From Maniola hyperantus (Eukaryota; Arthropoda; Insecta; Lepidoptera; Nymphalidae), in assembly GCF_902806685.2 (NCBI RefSeq), contig NC_048556.1, positions 5,828,001 to 5,892,000 of the forward strand: DNA of 64,000 nucleotides, in the 5' to 3' direction. Of the stretch, positions 32,401 to 43,392 are shown piece after piece. The notes beneath the pieces were generated by a model that saw only the letters and a program-made list of their open reading frames with translations, was not told where the DNA came from and did not search any database. Made by a program: the position numbers and the translations under genes. How positions within the stretch are numbered: the first letter of the stretch is position 1; each line of letters starts with the position of its first letter.

Positions 32401-35400
32401 CGCAACCGCCGGTTACAGTACGCTAGACAGTTATCCAAGTTTATATCCGTGGACATTTACGGTGCTTGCGGGTCACACCACTGTCCACGCGCTGATCCCA
32501 ACTGTTTGGAAATGCTCGATAAAGAATACAAGTTCTACCTGGCTTTTGAAAACTCAAATTGTCGCGATTATGTTACAGAGAAGTTCTTTGTGAACGGACT
32601 TCAGTAAGTTGCTTTTACTAGTCTTTCAATCACACTTAAGGCGTTTGTGCACTCCGTGAAATCAAAGATTCCGTAGAAATACGAATCGAATGAGTACGCA
32701 TTTGTATGACGGCCACTTCGAAGATTCCCGGATACGAACCAAATACGGGTGAGTGCACAAACCTCCTAATACTGTTATTTACATTAAAAAATATTTTTCT
32801 TGAGTTACCTAGGTAGTAGTAATTTCAGTCCCTTGGATTCTTTTAAAAAATTCTAAATGATCGTTGTGTTGTGATAGGTACCTACTCAAATAATCTCTAA
32901 GTAGGTATAGCTATAAAAAACAAAAAACAAATTCTTCCCGTGGCCGTAGACTTTGGAATCGTCCAACCGATGTGCCCCAAACCAGTTTCATCAGAAAGAC
33001 AATAATGCGGAGATGGTTTTAGAGATATTTTTTAGCATAGTAGCACACGCAGGGTTTCCGCTAGTTTTATCTAGGTACTGCTAGCTATTGTTATACATAT
33101 AGTGTAATTGTTTCAATGTCAAGTACATAGTCTTCAATGTTTTGATTAGATTGTAGATAAAGGACCGATAAGTTAATATATCTAAATATCTTTAGCGCAC
33201 GGTACGATTGTTTTGTAATGCCATTGTGAGTTTAATTTTTTTATTGCTTCATTATGTTATTAATGCTATCAAAGCGATAAGTCATTAACTTTAATGAACA
33301 GTATTGCAATGTATTACGATTCGTTTCATTTTGATAAATATTATTAATATGTAATGTACTACCTACTAGATGATGCCCGCGGTTTCGTCCGCGTGGATTT
33401 AAGTTTTTAAAAATCCCGCGGAAACTCTTTAATTTTTCGGGATAAAAAGTAGCCTATGTCCTTCCCCGGAATGCAAGCTATCGCTGTACCAAATTTCGTC
33501 AAAATCGGTTGTACGGATGGGCCGTGAAAGTCTAACAGACAGACAGACACACACACTTTCGCATTTATAATATTAGTATGGATATGTAATGTAATCGTGT
33601 ATAGAAAAATCTAGAACTTCGTCAATGATATACCTACCTACTGGTAGAATCAATAGAGGAGCTGGCGAACAAGCGATGTAATCTAATATAAAACGAAAAG
33701 GTGACTGACTGACTGACTGATCTATCAACGCACAGTTTAAACTACTGGGCCTATAGGGCTGAAATTTGGCATGCAGATAGCTATTATGACGTAGACATCC
33801 GCTAAGAAAGGATTTTTGAAAATTCAACCCCTAAGGGGGTGAAATAGGGATTTGAAATTTATGTAGTCCACGCGGATGAAGTCGCAAGCATAAGCTAGTT
33901 AGTATCTAATTACACTTCTGATTAAAATACTTTTTCTTTATTTAGGACGTTTTTCGCCCACTGAATACAAACTCGAACTTATTTCTAAAGAAAACAACTT
34001 ATAACTATGCTAAAATTGAGTCTGAAATTCATGGTTTCGATCAAAATGGTACAATTGCAGCAAATTTTCAACAGCCATTTCATTAAGTATTTCTCCTTCT
34101 TGTAAAATTTTATTTCATGCAAATACTCCGTTTTGTTTGTCAGATCATCAATTCTTTTATGGTTTGCAGACACGACGTGCTGCCCATAGTGATGGGGGCA
34201 CGCCCATCAGAGTACGCAGCAGTGGCACCACACAACTCATACATACACATTGAAGAATTCGCAGGCCCCGAGGAGTTAGCCGCTTATTTACGTCGCCTCG
34301 ATGAAGATGATGCCCTTTATAATTCGTACTTTAAGTGGAAGGTAAGTAGCTCTACAACAGATAACCTACTATACCCTATCCGCGGAATAAAGTTAGTATA
34401 ACGTAGCCAAGTTAATTGCTGACTAATATTCCCCTTTCCCGTCCAATTAAGCGTAAAGCTTGTACTAGGAGTAGGTACGACAATTTAGTGCAACGGGTGG
34501 GATTTGAACCGGCCACCTTTCGGATTTCAGTCCGCTCCTTTAACCGTAGAGCTATCGAGGCTCAAATTGTTTTAATTCGGCGGCTAAGTTAGTATAGCAT
34601 TATTATATATTCTGTGGTATAGCGCTCTCTCTTTTACGTAATACATACAGATGATAGAGCCAAACAGAGAGAGCGCTATAATTTCTTTCCGAGGATAGGG
34701 TATAGTCAAACAGATTTAAGCAAGATTTTATAGCAAACATTTCAGTCGCAAGCAATTTTTACTTAAATGAGTAGGATAATAAGTGCCTAATCCTGTTTAA
34801 AGCATGTCAAAATATAAATATAGACAGTGAAAAAACATGAAGCAATAACGCTGTATAATAGGTTCTAGAAAGGACAAAACACCAAGCGTTAGTGAAGCTA
34901 TTTGCATCTTATACCTAGCATTAAATCAAGCATTTCAAGAGCAATAATTTTTCAGTCAGACAAGTATTATCAAAATTATTATAAAACTTCAGATAGATCT
35001 AAGATCAAAGGTGCGTGCTTTAAAAAGTGAAAACAATTTTGTATTTGTACGTTAGCGTAGTGGCAAAGCCGATAATGCGAGATACTATAACGCGGTGTTT
35101 AGGCAACTTTTAAAAAACTGGCCAAGTGCGAATCAGACTCGCGCACTGAGGGTTCCGTAGTACAATCGTATTTTATCGACATTTTGCTCGATAAATCAAA
35201 AACTATTTACTAGATCTCGTTCAAACCAATTTTCGTTAGAAGTTTGCATCATCTTATTTTAATTAGTTTTATCATTCTCTTATTTTAGAAGTTCCAGGGG
35301 GGGGGGGGGGGGGGAGGGCACACATTTTACAACTTTGGAAGTGTCTCTCGCGCAAACTATTCTGCTTAGAGAAAAATGATATTAGAAACCTCAATATCAT

Positions 35401-36174
35401 TTTTGAATCCATAGATAACCTACACATATGGGTTTGATGAAAATAAATTTTGAGTTTCAGTTCTAAGTAAGAGGAACCCCAAAATTTATTGTTTTTTTTC
35501 TATTTTTGTGTAAAAATCTTAATGCGGTTTACAGAATACATTTACTTACCAAGTTTCAACAGTATAGCTTTTATCGTTTCGGAGAAAAGTGGCTGTGACA
35601 TACGGACGGACAGACAGACAGACAGACATGACGAATCTATAAGGGTTCCGTTTTTTACTATTTGGCTACGGAACCCTAAAAACGACACCCGCGAGCAAGC
35701 TTCAAAACATGGTGACCCGTTACAGTGCACGCAAAACAAGTAGTCCAATCTGAACACGAAGGAATATGACTGCGCATTGTACAAAACAGATCTCAGCCGG
35801 GCTTGTGTATTTAATCTGTAGTCTATGACCTGCTCAAATCGCCATGTTGCAATAGATTGGACTAGGTATTTCTTTTCTGTTCACTTTACTGGGCGTTGTT
35901 AAATCTTTGAGTAAAAAACCTAGGAGGATCCTTCAAAACATGGTGGCCTGTTAACAGTCTATAGAAGTGACAATGATGTACTTTACAGGGCACAGGCGAG
36001 TTTATAAACACATACTTCTTTTGCCGCGTCTGCGCAATGGTGCATGCGAACGCTCGCAGGCAACGCAGCGCGCACTACACGGACGTGCAAGCGTGGTGGC
36101 GCGACTCCGCCTGCACGCGCACGGAGTGGCGCGCCGCAGCCCGCGAGGCGCGCAGCGTCCGCGACCCTCCGTAG
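29477..36174 (+). CDS. FucTA: Core alpha-1,3-fucosyltransferase (FucTA-type, GT10)
   Basis: Seven coding exons: 29477-29638, 30539-30696, 31169-31409, 31754-31951, 32371-32603, 34170-34341, 35989-36174. All introns are GT...AG and the phases agree, giving 449 aa. Residues 1-11 are cytosolic and basic; 12-28 form a Leu-rich signal anchor (type II Golgi protein); a Pro-rich stem follows. The GT10 signature AFENSNCRDYVTEKFF (residues 311-326) and DVLPIVMGARPSEY (333-346) are intact, with YNSYFKWKGTGEFIN across the exon 6/7 joint and a late CRVC (400-403). The enzyme transfers fucose from GDP-fucose to the innermost GlcNAc of N-glycans; in insects this makes the HRP epitope. FucTA is favoured over other GT10 members by the close match of these segments as I remember them. 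Start: the ATG at 29477; an upstream GTG in frame is not used. Confidence 0.92.
30242..30505 (-). repeat. GGTTCCG repeat in FucTA intron 1
   Basis: AACGGAACCCTTATAGGAAC ... GTAGTACGGAACCCTTGGTG ... TCGCACTTGGCTGATTT; minus orientation. Its end is 33 nt before the exon 2 acceptor boundary. Confidence 0.6.
30757..30960 (-). mobile_element. tRNA-derived SINE fragment in FucTA intron 2
   Basis: CATCATGATCAACCCATCGC ... CAGAATGAGAAGGGTTTGGG ... CTTCACACACCTTTGAGAAC; body of the SINE family seen at 23684-24034. The tRNA-like head is missing. Confidence 0.65.
31493..31615. repeat. Inverted repeat in FucTA intron 3
   Basis: Left GACTTAAGAAACTGTTAAAACGAGA pairs imperfectly with right CTCGTTTTATTAACCGTCTAAG. 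Resembles the hairpin at 38588-38720 in the AAAACGAGA...TCTCGTTTT core. Confidence 0.45.
31967..32199 (-). mobile_element. Helitron-like element in FucTA intron 4
   Basis: CTAGCTGATGCCCGCGACTT at 31967, just 16 nt after the exon 4 donor junction, to ATAATAAGGGTACTGA, with host A before and T after. Same subfamily as 29170-29373. Confidence 0.78.
32639..32766. mobile_element. MITE in FucTA intron 5
   Basis: Ends AGGCGTTTGTGCACTC and GAGTGCACAAACCTCCT are inverted repeats around an ~95-nt middle. Confidence 0.6.
33366..33582 (-). mobile_element. Helitron-like element in FucTA intron 5
   Basis: CTAGATGATGCCCGCGGTTT at 33366, GACAGACAGACA tract near 33536, and ATTTATAATATTAGTATGGA at the other end. 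Confidence 0.75.
33680..33897. repeat. Mixed repeat remnants in FucTA intron 5
   Basis: A (CTGA)n run at 33700-33720, a CCCCTAAGGGGGTGAAAT block, then the antisense Helitron tail TCCACGCGGATGAAGTCGCA AGCATAAGCTAG. Confidence 0.5.
34367..34708. mobile_element. MITE in FucTA intron 6, host of a nested SINE
   Basis: ACTATACCCTATCCGCGGAA at 34368-34387 matches, inverted, TTCCGAGGATAGGGTATAGT at the right end with one mismatch. A TATAGCGCTCTCTC / GAGAGAGCGCTATA hairpin lies within the right half (34618-34682). A SINE occupies 34401-34585. Confidence 0.7.
34401..34585 (-). mobile_element. tRNA-derived SINE (Phe-like head), copy 2, with TSD
   Basis: Perfect 11-bp direct repeat AAGTTAGTATA before (34390-34400) and after (34586-34596). 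Antisense of the tRNA-like head at 34494-34563 (GGATTTGAACC B box, GAGCTATCGAGGC end) and the same body as 13291-13452. Confidence 0.85.
35118..35681 (+). repeat. GGTTCCG repeat in FucTA intron 6, with an 18-G run
   Basis: From CTGGCCAAGTGCGAATCAGA to CTACGGAACCCTAAAA. Contains an uninterrupted run of 18 G at 35297-35314 and a GACAGACAGACAGACA tract. Most complete member of this family in the window. Confidence 0.65.
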
Positions 36175-36747
36175 ACCATCACAACCACCGCCACCGAGCC
36201 ACAGATAAAACTAAAATTATTTAAAGCCTGACAAGAAATATAAAAAAGTTGCTCTGGGGGCGCCACTTTAGCATTTATTATTGCAATAGACAGTCACAGT
36301 CTTGTACAGGTAAATTAGTTCCACTAGTTTTCCGCAATATGGCGAAGTTTTTTAATTTTCTGGTCAGGCTTTACTACTCATTTAGACATAGTATACATCT
36401 GACAACATCCTGACAGACGAATTCCTGAAAGGCCGGCAACGCATTGGCGATTCCTCTGGTGCTGCAAATGTTCATGGGCAGCGGTAATCACTTAACATCA
36501 GGTGTACCGCCTGCTCATGTGCTCGCTATCTTTGTTTAAAAAAGACTATATTGTCTTCCCGGACTGAACTTGAATTTACTTACGGCCGAAATTAAGATAG
36601 GTAGGTAATCAATCATATCTGTAATCTGTCGATAAGTTACTTAGCAACAGTTTTATTTGTCAAAAATCGAATGGTATTTTTGAGAAATAATACTATTAGG
36701 TACTTAGTTACTTATCGACGACAGATTACAGATAGATTGGTCATTAT
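36175..36747. other. FucTA 3' flank
   Basis: No AATAAA was found close to the FucTA stop, so the transcript end cannot be placed. Otherwise AT-rich with no gene. Confidence 0.35.
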
Positions 36748-36888
36748 TAGTACGCGACAGGTCGAGATCGCAATCGGTGAGGAAACGCTCCGCACAGGCC
36801 CGCGCTAGCCCGGTGCGGATGAACGCGGGTGCGGGGCGTCCCCCCGCCTCATACCCCGATTGCCATCTCGACCTGTCGCGGACTATAA
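36748..36888. mobile_element. GC-rich palindromic MITE, copy G (best preserved)
   Basis: TAGTACGCGACAGGTCGAGA at the left and inverted TCTCGACCTGTCGCGGACTA at the right, with interior GGGGCGTCCCCCCGCCTC. The arms pair over most of their length. Confidence 0.8.
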
Positions 36889-37504
36889 TTTCTATTTCAT
36901 GAAGTTCGGTCAGCTTGGTTATAGTAGGTACGTATTTATGTGCGTAGTAAGTAAACTGTCGAGACTAGAGACCAAGTGTCACGCACACAGAAACGTACGT
37001 GTGCATTTACACAAACACAACTAAGTAGACTTAGTGAAATAGAACATCCACGAGTAAGTAGATATCTACATGAAAACTAAATCAATACTTTGCCGAAATA
37101 TACAATCGAGTGGAAAAGTTTAGGTGAAACCTATTCTAGAATTAAGACAAAGCCAGGGAGAGCTAAAATAATGTTATCGATCGTTTTTATTATTTATTCT
37201 TTAACTAATTAGGTATATATTTTTATTAAGTTTTTGTGTCGGCCCAAATCTACTAGTCTTAATTATTCGATTGTAAAATTGTCGAAAATTATAGAGAAAG
37301 AATTATCAATTACCAATTTTTAGGGTCTTATCAATGACATTCTAATAAGCAATGTCATTGGGTCTTATGCACAAATAGTTACTTTTTGTGAAATCTAAGC
37401 ACAATCTAACCAAAGACATAGTATACAAATGTGAATTTACAGAAACTGAAATAAGTTTTTATCTTATATTTTTAATAAGTCGAACGATTGCATGTATACC
37501 ACAT
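36889..37504. other. Intergenic, no gene seen
   Basis: AT-rich; a short inverted repeat (CTTATCAATGACATTCTAAT / AAGCAATGTCATTGGGTCTTA) lies at about 37326-37368. Confidence 0.4.
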
Positions 37505-37647
37505 ATAGTACGCCACAGGTTGGAGGGCAAACCGGCACAGCCCCTCGCTAACCCGGTGCGGGATAGCGCGGATGACGTACGGGTGTGTGGGACGTCCCCC
37601 GTCTCATACCCCGATTGCCATCTGACCTGCCATCTCGCGAACTATAG
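37505..37647. mobile_element. GC-rich palindromic MITE, copy H
   Basis: TAGTACGCCACAGGTTGGAG ... CATACCCCGATTGCCATCTG ... CGAACTATA. Slightly diverged. Confidence 0.7.
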
Positions 37648-37906
37648 GTACTAACCATGATAATCATTTATTATAAGTATACCTACCCTACTATAATCGC
37701 TTTGGTTTTATCAAAAAATATTTTGGATTTGGATTTAGTTTTATAAAAGCGATTACTATCTAGGAGAATATAATTTGGATCATAAAATAATATATAAATA
37801 AACGTAACAAAACTGATAAGTAATCTCTTATCATCTTTTGTTACGGTTCCAAATTCCAATAACAATGTTGCATAGAAGCAGGCGTTATTTTGCGGAAATC
37901 CATGAC

Positions 37907-38117
37907 ATACAATGAATCAGAAGCTTAATTTGCTATAATCCGCTGACAGATCAAATCTGTATGGTGCAGCATGCAGCATGCGATGCCCATCCTCCCGCTG
38001 CTAAACATGCTGGAAAAGCCAGCCTTGGTGGCTGGCTTTGGCTATGTTGCACCATACAGATTTGTTTTCTGATCTGTTTCAGCGGATTATAGCAAATTAA
38101 GTTTCTGATTCACTGTA
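37907..38117. mobile_element. MITE with ~75-bp inverted arms
   Basis: ATACAATGAATCAGAAGCTTAA...GATCAAATCTGTATGGTGCA pairs with TGCACCATACAGATTTG...TTAAGTTTCTGATTCACTGTAT. The middle holds a smaller GCCAGCCTTGGTGGCTGGC hairpin. Confidence 0.75.
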
Positions 38118-38587
38118 TCCAATAACAATCGCTCGCAGGTAGGAGATACTGCTTTATGTAGAAAATACTAAAATATAACAAAAACTTGAATCATTCCATG
38201 TTCATATAAATAATAATAATAATATATATATTCGCGTCCATTATTATAATGTCCATGGCAAGTTCCAATGGTACCTATTGTTAATATAAGTATAATAACG
38301 TATAGCTACCCGGTGTACTATACAAATAGAATATTTTATACATGTTATACCTGCTTCCCACGGTGCGTGGTTCTTTTGATTACCACGCACGGCTGACGAC
38401 CACGGACAGCCACACACCGCGCACAAGGCTCGGCCGATAACGACGACGTGTCTGCACTCTGCGCTACCACGGAAGATACTTTTGCGTCGGTTCTGGCTGG
38501 TCCGCTTCCGTCCGCAATATCCGTGAGAAGCCGGTATTATAGTTGCAATGCCTTTAAAGATTCTTATGGCGTCTTTAAGAGTCTAAC

Positions 38588-38720
38588 AGACGCACTCAGA
38601 GTCGCTTAATCGTTACTTAAGTTTAGTTAAAACGAGACAGAGCTATCTATATCTCTTACATAAATCTGTCTCGTTTTAACGCAATCTTCAGTAACGATTA
38701 GCGACTCTGAGTGCGGCTGT
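38588..38720. mobile_element. Hairpin MITE
   Basis: CGCACTCAGAGTCGCTTAATCGTTAC...GTTAAAACGAGACAG pairs with CTGTCTCGTTTTAAC...GTAACGATTAGCGACTCTGAGTGCG; the stem covers nearly the whole element. Confidence 0.75.
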
Positions 38721-40845
38721 ATGAAAGGGTTAGGTAAATAAGGTGGCTTTATCGTCATTTGTCGTCGTTAGCACAAAATGTAGTCGTGAACGAGACCTGA
38801 TTGTAGGTAATAATAGCCGAGACCGAAGCAAATTTTATTTACTTCCTAGGTACCTATTACTATTTTAAATACCGCGTTGTTAATTAGGTATCATATTATG
38901 AAGAACACCTATTATATCGAAGGTACCAATTAAGTATATTTTTTTTTACTTATGTAATATACCTAATAAGTATAATACGATTACTGTATCTACCTAATTT
39001 TGTTAAGTTTTGTTGTGTTTTGTTTGAAATTAAAAATTTGTTATGAGTGCCTGTTGATAAACCTAATATGTAAACGAATCACAAATTAAGTGAGATTAAG
39101 TTCAAAACTTATCATTCCATAAAGTACTTAATATAGTTTCATAAAGTGCTTATTTTTTCGTACATAGATACAAAAAGTATGTTTTAGATAAGTATATAAT
39201 ATTTTTAAGGAAATTCTATTCACAGGGTTTTATTATTATTAATAATACCTATATTATTAAATAACCTTTTTGTAACTTTCACAATGTATTTCAATCGATG
39301 ATTTTGGTGTTTGATTGAATTTTTAGCTTTATGCCTTTTTATTTTTATGTGATTTATAAAATAATAAGTAAAATTATTATAAATTGTTTTTATTTATAAC
39401 AGCTATTGGCAACAACAAGGTTTTTCGACCAGTTATAAGAAATAGACACAATTTTTTTCCGTACAATGACCGGCAAACAACTTGAAAACATTTGATATTT
39501 CTAGGACCAAAGGAGGCGCAAGTGGATTTTTATCCGCGCGGGAGCATGCGATTAGTTTATCAGTATGCCCTTGTTTTCCCCACTACGAATCTTTCTGCTC
39601 ACACTGTTTGCCTGTTTTGAACCTACCTAATATTTGGTTTTCATGGTTTATTCTATCTTATTATTATTATTACAAATAACAAGTGTTCCGTTTTTTAAAG
39701 GATAAATGCCATGTTTAAGTGCTTACTTCAGGATAAATATTCTTTTAAAGCATGCTCATCCTGTGTCTAGTCATGGCACCATGTAAATTGAGCACAAATA
39801 CTACATAAGTAGGTATTTACTTAAATTATTAGTAACTTATATTAAACCATGTTATTGTATACCTTTTAAATTATGTACTTAGCACAAAGTGTTTAGTTAA
39901 TAAGTATTTTTAAACTTTTAACTTTTGCATTTTTAGCATTATTTTTTAAACTTCTGTAAGAAGTTCTACTATTAATTCACCGTAAATGTATCAGTAAATA
40001 AGTATCTACCTACTCTACGTATTATTATGATTATGTATTATATACTTACCTACTTAATATGATTTTTATTTAAACTGTAAGTCAATTATTTTCTGAAGTT
40101 TTGTGTAAAATTTTCACAAAATGTCGAAACTCAGACCCATTTGCACAAGGACCGTACTCATGTAATGCTGTCTCTTGCCAAAAAGTAGGTAACAGCATTA
40201 CAAAATTTAAATGATCCTAACTCTCTCTCTCTGTTCTTGTTGTAAACTAAACTGAAAAGGGCGGTCAAAGTACTTAGCCGTTTAATTCAAAAAGTAACAG
40301 TGGCTGTGTAAAACGCGAGCGAATATTGGAAAACCTGTCAGTTGTGAAACAGGCCCTTAGAAAGATCTCGTGGAAAGATCATATCGATCGCAATTTTTTT
40401 TTTTCCGTTTTTGTATCACAAAACTGTCAAGAGTCAGTGTCTTTGGCGGTTGAATAATCAGAAGGTACCTATGTACTTAAAAACTAATTTTTGTGTTAAC
40501 AATCATAAAATAAAATGTAAAACTGCTACCTAATACCTGTACATTGCATAGATTATAATAAAGTAATTAAAACACATTGTGGTTAAAAATCTTGTGTATT
40601 ACTTTACTTTTTACGATACAAATCGTCAAATAATGTAATAGGTAGGTACCTACGATCTATATTTTACTAACTAACAATAATATAATTAATGGGCCGAGCA
40701 GAACATTGAGCATACTAATGGCCGTTCATCGTAAACGAGTAGGTAATAATAATATGTAAGCACCATTGCTTTGTTTCTTTATTCCTTTAGAACTTACAGT
40801 TTATTATTGTGTGATTTGCAATGTTGCCAACTACTCACGCGTCAA
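38721..40845. other. Intergenic, no gene seen
   Basis: Very AT-rich. A 65-aa frame at 39482 has no recognisable features. No repeat boundary found. Confidence 0.4.
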
Positions 40846-41210
40846 GGAGGTTTCCAGGCAACGTTCGAGAAAATTTTCATAGATGGCGCTAAATATTACC
40901 ACCACTAAAGATAATAATAATACGCTAAATCTATATGATCTATGCTTTAAATTTTTAAATTTAAATCGGATACGAAATTAATTAATTACTTCTATTATAG
41001 TTCACAGATTTTGTGGGGAAGAAACGTAAGGAAAATTGCAGTGCACGCTAGCTCTTATCCTCTTCATCTATGTCATTGATTGACATGACCTAAACATTAA
41101 AGCATAGATCATATAGATATATAGATATAGGTATTATTTTTAATCTTTAGTGGTGGTAGTATTCAGCGCCATCTATGAAAATTTTCTCGAACGTTGCCTG
41201 GAAACCTCCT
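40846..41210. mobile_element. MITE with ~60-bp TIRs
   Basis: GGAGGTTTCCAGGCAACGTT then CGAGAAAATTTTCATAGATGGCGC at the left matches the inverted right end GCGCCATCTATGAAAATTTTCTCG, AACGTTGCCTGGAAACCTCC. The similarity continues through CCACCACTAAAGAT and the TAGATCATATAGAT zone. Confidence 0.82.
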
Positions 41211-41457
41211 CAGTTACGATGAACGGACAATAGCGTGTTGTGTCGTGAGTAGTGACCCATCAGGCATTGGTGAGACACAATAAAGTGGAGTCGCGTGTCG
41301 TGACGCCTAGTCGTGACTCTTTCTAACTACAGTGCCGCCAACTTATCTGTCCAGGTGGTTAAAATCGGAACTAGAGCCGCGTCAGCCGCCATTTTAAAAT
41401 CAACGCGGATGAAGTCACGGGTATCAGCTAATATTGCAATATAATTAAGCTATATGA

Positions 41458-41563
41458 ATTGCCGCCGCTGGATTCAGGCGGCGCAAGACCGTGTCGTGTG
41501 GAAGGCCCTACAAGAGACCTATGTCCAGCAGTGGACGTGTATCGGTTGATGATGATGATGATG
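41458..41563 (+). mobile_element. 5'-truncated LINE (RTE-type 3' end)
   Basis: Translates to RRWIQAAQDRVVWKALQE then TYVQQWTCIG and a stop, a LINE ORF2 C-terminus, immediately followed by a (GAT)n tail. Confidence 0.65.
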
Positions 41564-41678
41564 ATATGAATTGTTGAAAGAATTTTAATTCCGTTTTCTT
41601 GATGAATTTCAGAAATTAGCAATAACCGAATTCTCCACTAGCGACGTTGTCATCCGAACAGATCAGTTGGTGGCACTT

Positions 41679-41942
41679 GTACCGGGTGTTAAAAAAAAAT
41701 GATATGATCAAAATGAAACGGCGAAAATAGCACACGGTAGGATTTACTAATACAAAAATGATGGTACAGAAAAACTACCGCGGCTTAGCTCATAGCACCA
41801 CGACCCTACAAATTTTGTGTGCCGACCTATGAGCTAAGCCGCGGTAGTTTTTCTGTACCATCATTTTTATATTAGTAAATCCTACCGTGTGCTATTTTCG
41901 CCGTTTCATTTCGATCATATCATTTTTTTTAACACCCGGTAC
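41679..41942. mobile_element. Near-perfect hairpin MITE upstream of the THAP locus
   Basis: GTACCGGGTGTTAAAAAAAA ... CTACCGCGGCTTAGCTCATAG pairs with CTATGAGCTAAGCCGCGGTAG ... TTTTTTTTAACACCCGGTAC. Arms are roughly 110-120 nt with few mismatches, and the loop is about 35 nt. Confidence 0.85.
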
Positions 41943-42093
41943 ACTGGCGCCCAATGTGGGGCCAGTGTACCATGTAACGTGTGTAACGAATTACACACTG
42001 TACCAATACACTAAATATTGTATGAAACCACGGAACAGAAAAAACAGTGGAAGTGCTAAGTAGGCGTGGCACGCGTGCCACAATTAAGCGTAG

Positions 42094-43363
42094 TTACGTA
42101 AAACTGATCCCAGTCGCGTTCTAACATCGCGTGGAGTTGGTAGTCTCGCGACAAATTCATATTGCCCTAGCAGTTACTGTTCCGTTTTGGAGTGTAAAAA
42201 TGATAGTAGGAGAAAAAATCTTAAAAATGGAGGTGTTTCGTATCATCGGTAAGTACGATTTTCATTGTTTTCTATAAAATCTTAATTTATTTCAATTTAC
42301 TAATATTTAATAGAACGGTTAGTCAAAATCAACCTTAACCAATTAAGATAAAGTTTATTTTGGATTGATTCTATTCCGAAAGTACTTCGCTCCGTGTTCG
42401 CTACTCAAGTAGTGATGTGGCCAAGTCGAATATTGAATTTATCGATTGATATCGATACAAGGATATAAATAAATAGTAACGCAATAATTATAATTTATTA
42501 ATGAGTGAGACGTTGCATTGATCACTAAATAGACATCAGTAGTTCCTCTACCGTTCATTTAAAATATTTTTAGGTTTCCCAAAGATGCAAGCATCAAAGA
42601 GAAATGGATAGATGCAACGGGTAGAGTTAATTGGATGCCAACCAAATCAAGCATGATATTATGCTCTGAACATTTTTTTAGAAGTCGATTTTATAATATC
42701 AAATAAAGGATATAGATATACGAAACCTACTGCGCTTCCATCAATGAAAATCGTTAAGTTTTTTAATCAAGTAAGTAACCTTGTCTTATTTTATTGAAAA
42801 TACTTGATATTATAATACAAAACAACACCACCTCTTAGTTATATTTTTTTATGAAGATTGACTGACTAAATATCAAATTTAATTCATAAACACACTAATT
42901 AATTTTTCTCCTATTCATTTTTATATAGGTACTAGATGATGCCCGCGACTTCGTCCGCGTGGATTTAGGTTTTTAAAAATCCTGTGGGAACTTTTCAACT
43001 TTCCGGGATAAAAAGTAGCCTATGTCCTTTCCCGGGATGCAAGCTATCGCTGTACCAAATTTCATCAATAACGGTTGAACGGTTGAGCCGTGAAAAGCTA
43101 GCAGACAGACAGACAGACAGACACACTTTCGCATTTATAATATTAGTACGGATTTATTCTCAAAATTTAATTTTGGTTTCAGCCACAAAATGATAAATGT
43201 GGTCACTCCAGGTTCTTCAAAAAGACAAAGTGATTCGGAGATTCCTGCGTCTAATCACGTTACCGATTTGATGAAGGCAATAGTCGAAAAATATATACAT
43301 AAATGTTCGCATACACCGTTTATTAAAATTAAAAATAAGACTTTCGAAACGCCAGTTTCTTAA
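42094..43363 (+). pseudogene. Broken THAP-domain gene
   Basis: Three exon-like segments: 42094-42248 (YCSVLECKNDSRRKN and GGVSYHR), 42574-42770 (FPKDASIKEKWIDATGRV, then WMPTKSSMILCSEHF) and 43183-43363. Joining the first two across a GT...AG intron gives most of a THAP C2CH zinc finger: Cys pair, FP, W, and C-SEHF. A T7 run at 42673-42679 puts the frame out by one, ending in a stop 9 codons later; the lost frame would resume with the expected DF. The third segment's long frame (VVTPGSSKRQSD... ending at 43363) does not match the phase of exon 2 either, so there are at least two breaks. No start codon is visible before 42248 in this frame. THAP proteins are DNA-binding factors or domesticated/active transposase parts. 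An AATAAA follows at 43387. A Helitron-like element occupies the second intron. Could still be a gene if the T-run is a sequencing error. Confidence 0.65.
42932..43152 (-). mobile_element. Helitron-like element in the THAP pseudogene intron
   Basis: CTAGATGATGCCCGCGACTT to ATTTATAATATTAGTACGGA, flanked A...T; full-length 221 nt. Confidence 0.8.
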
Positions 43364-43392
43364 CAAATATGTTTTATTTCAAGGGCAATAAA

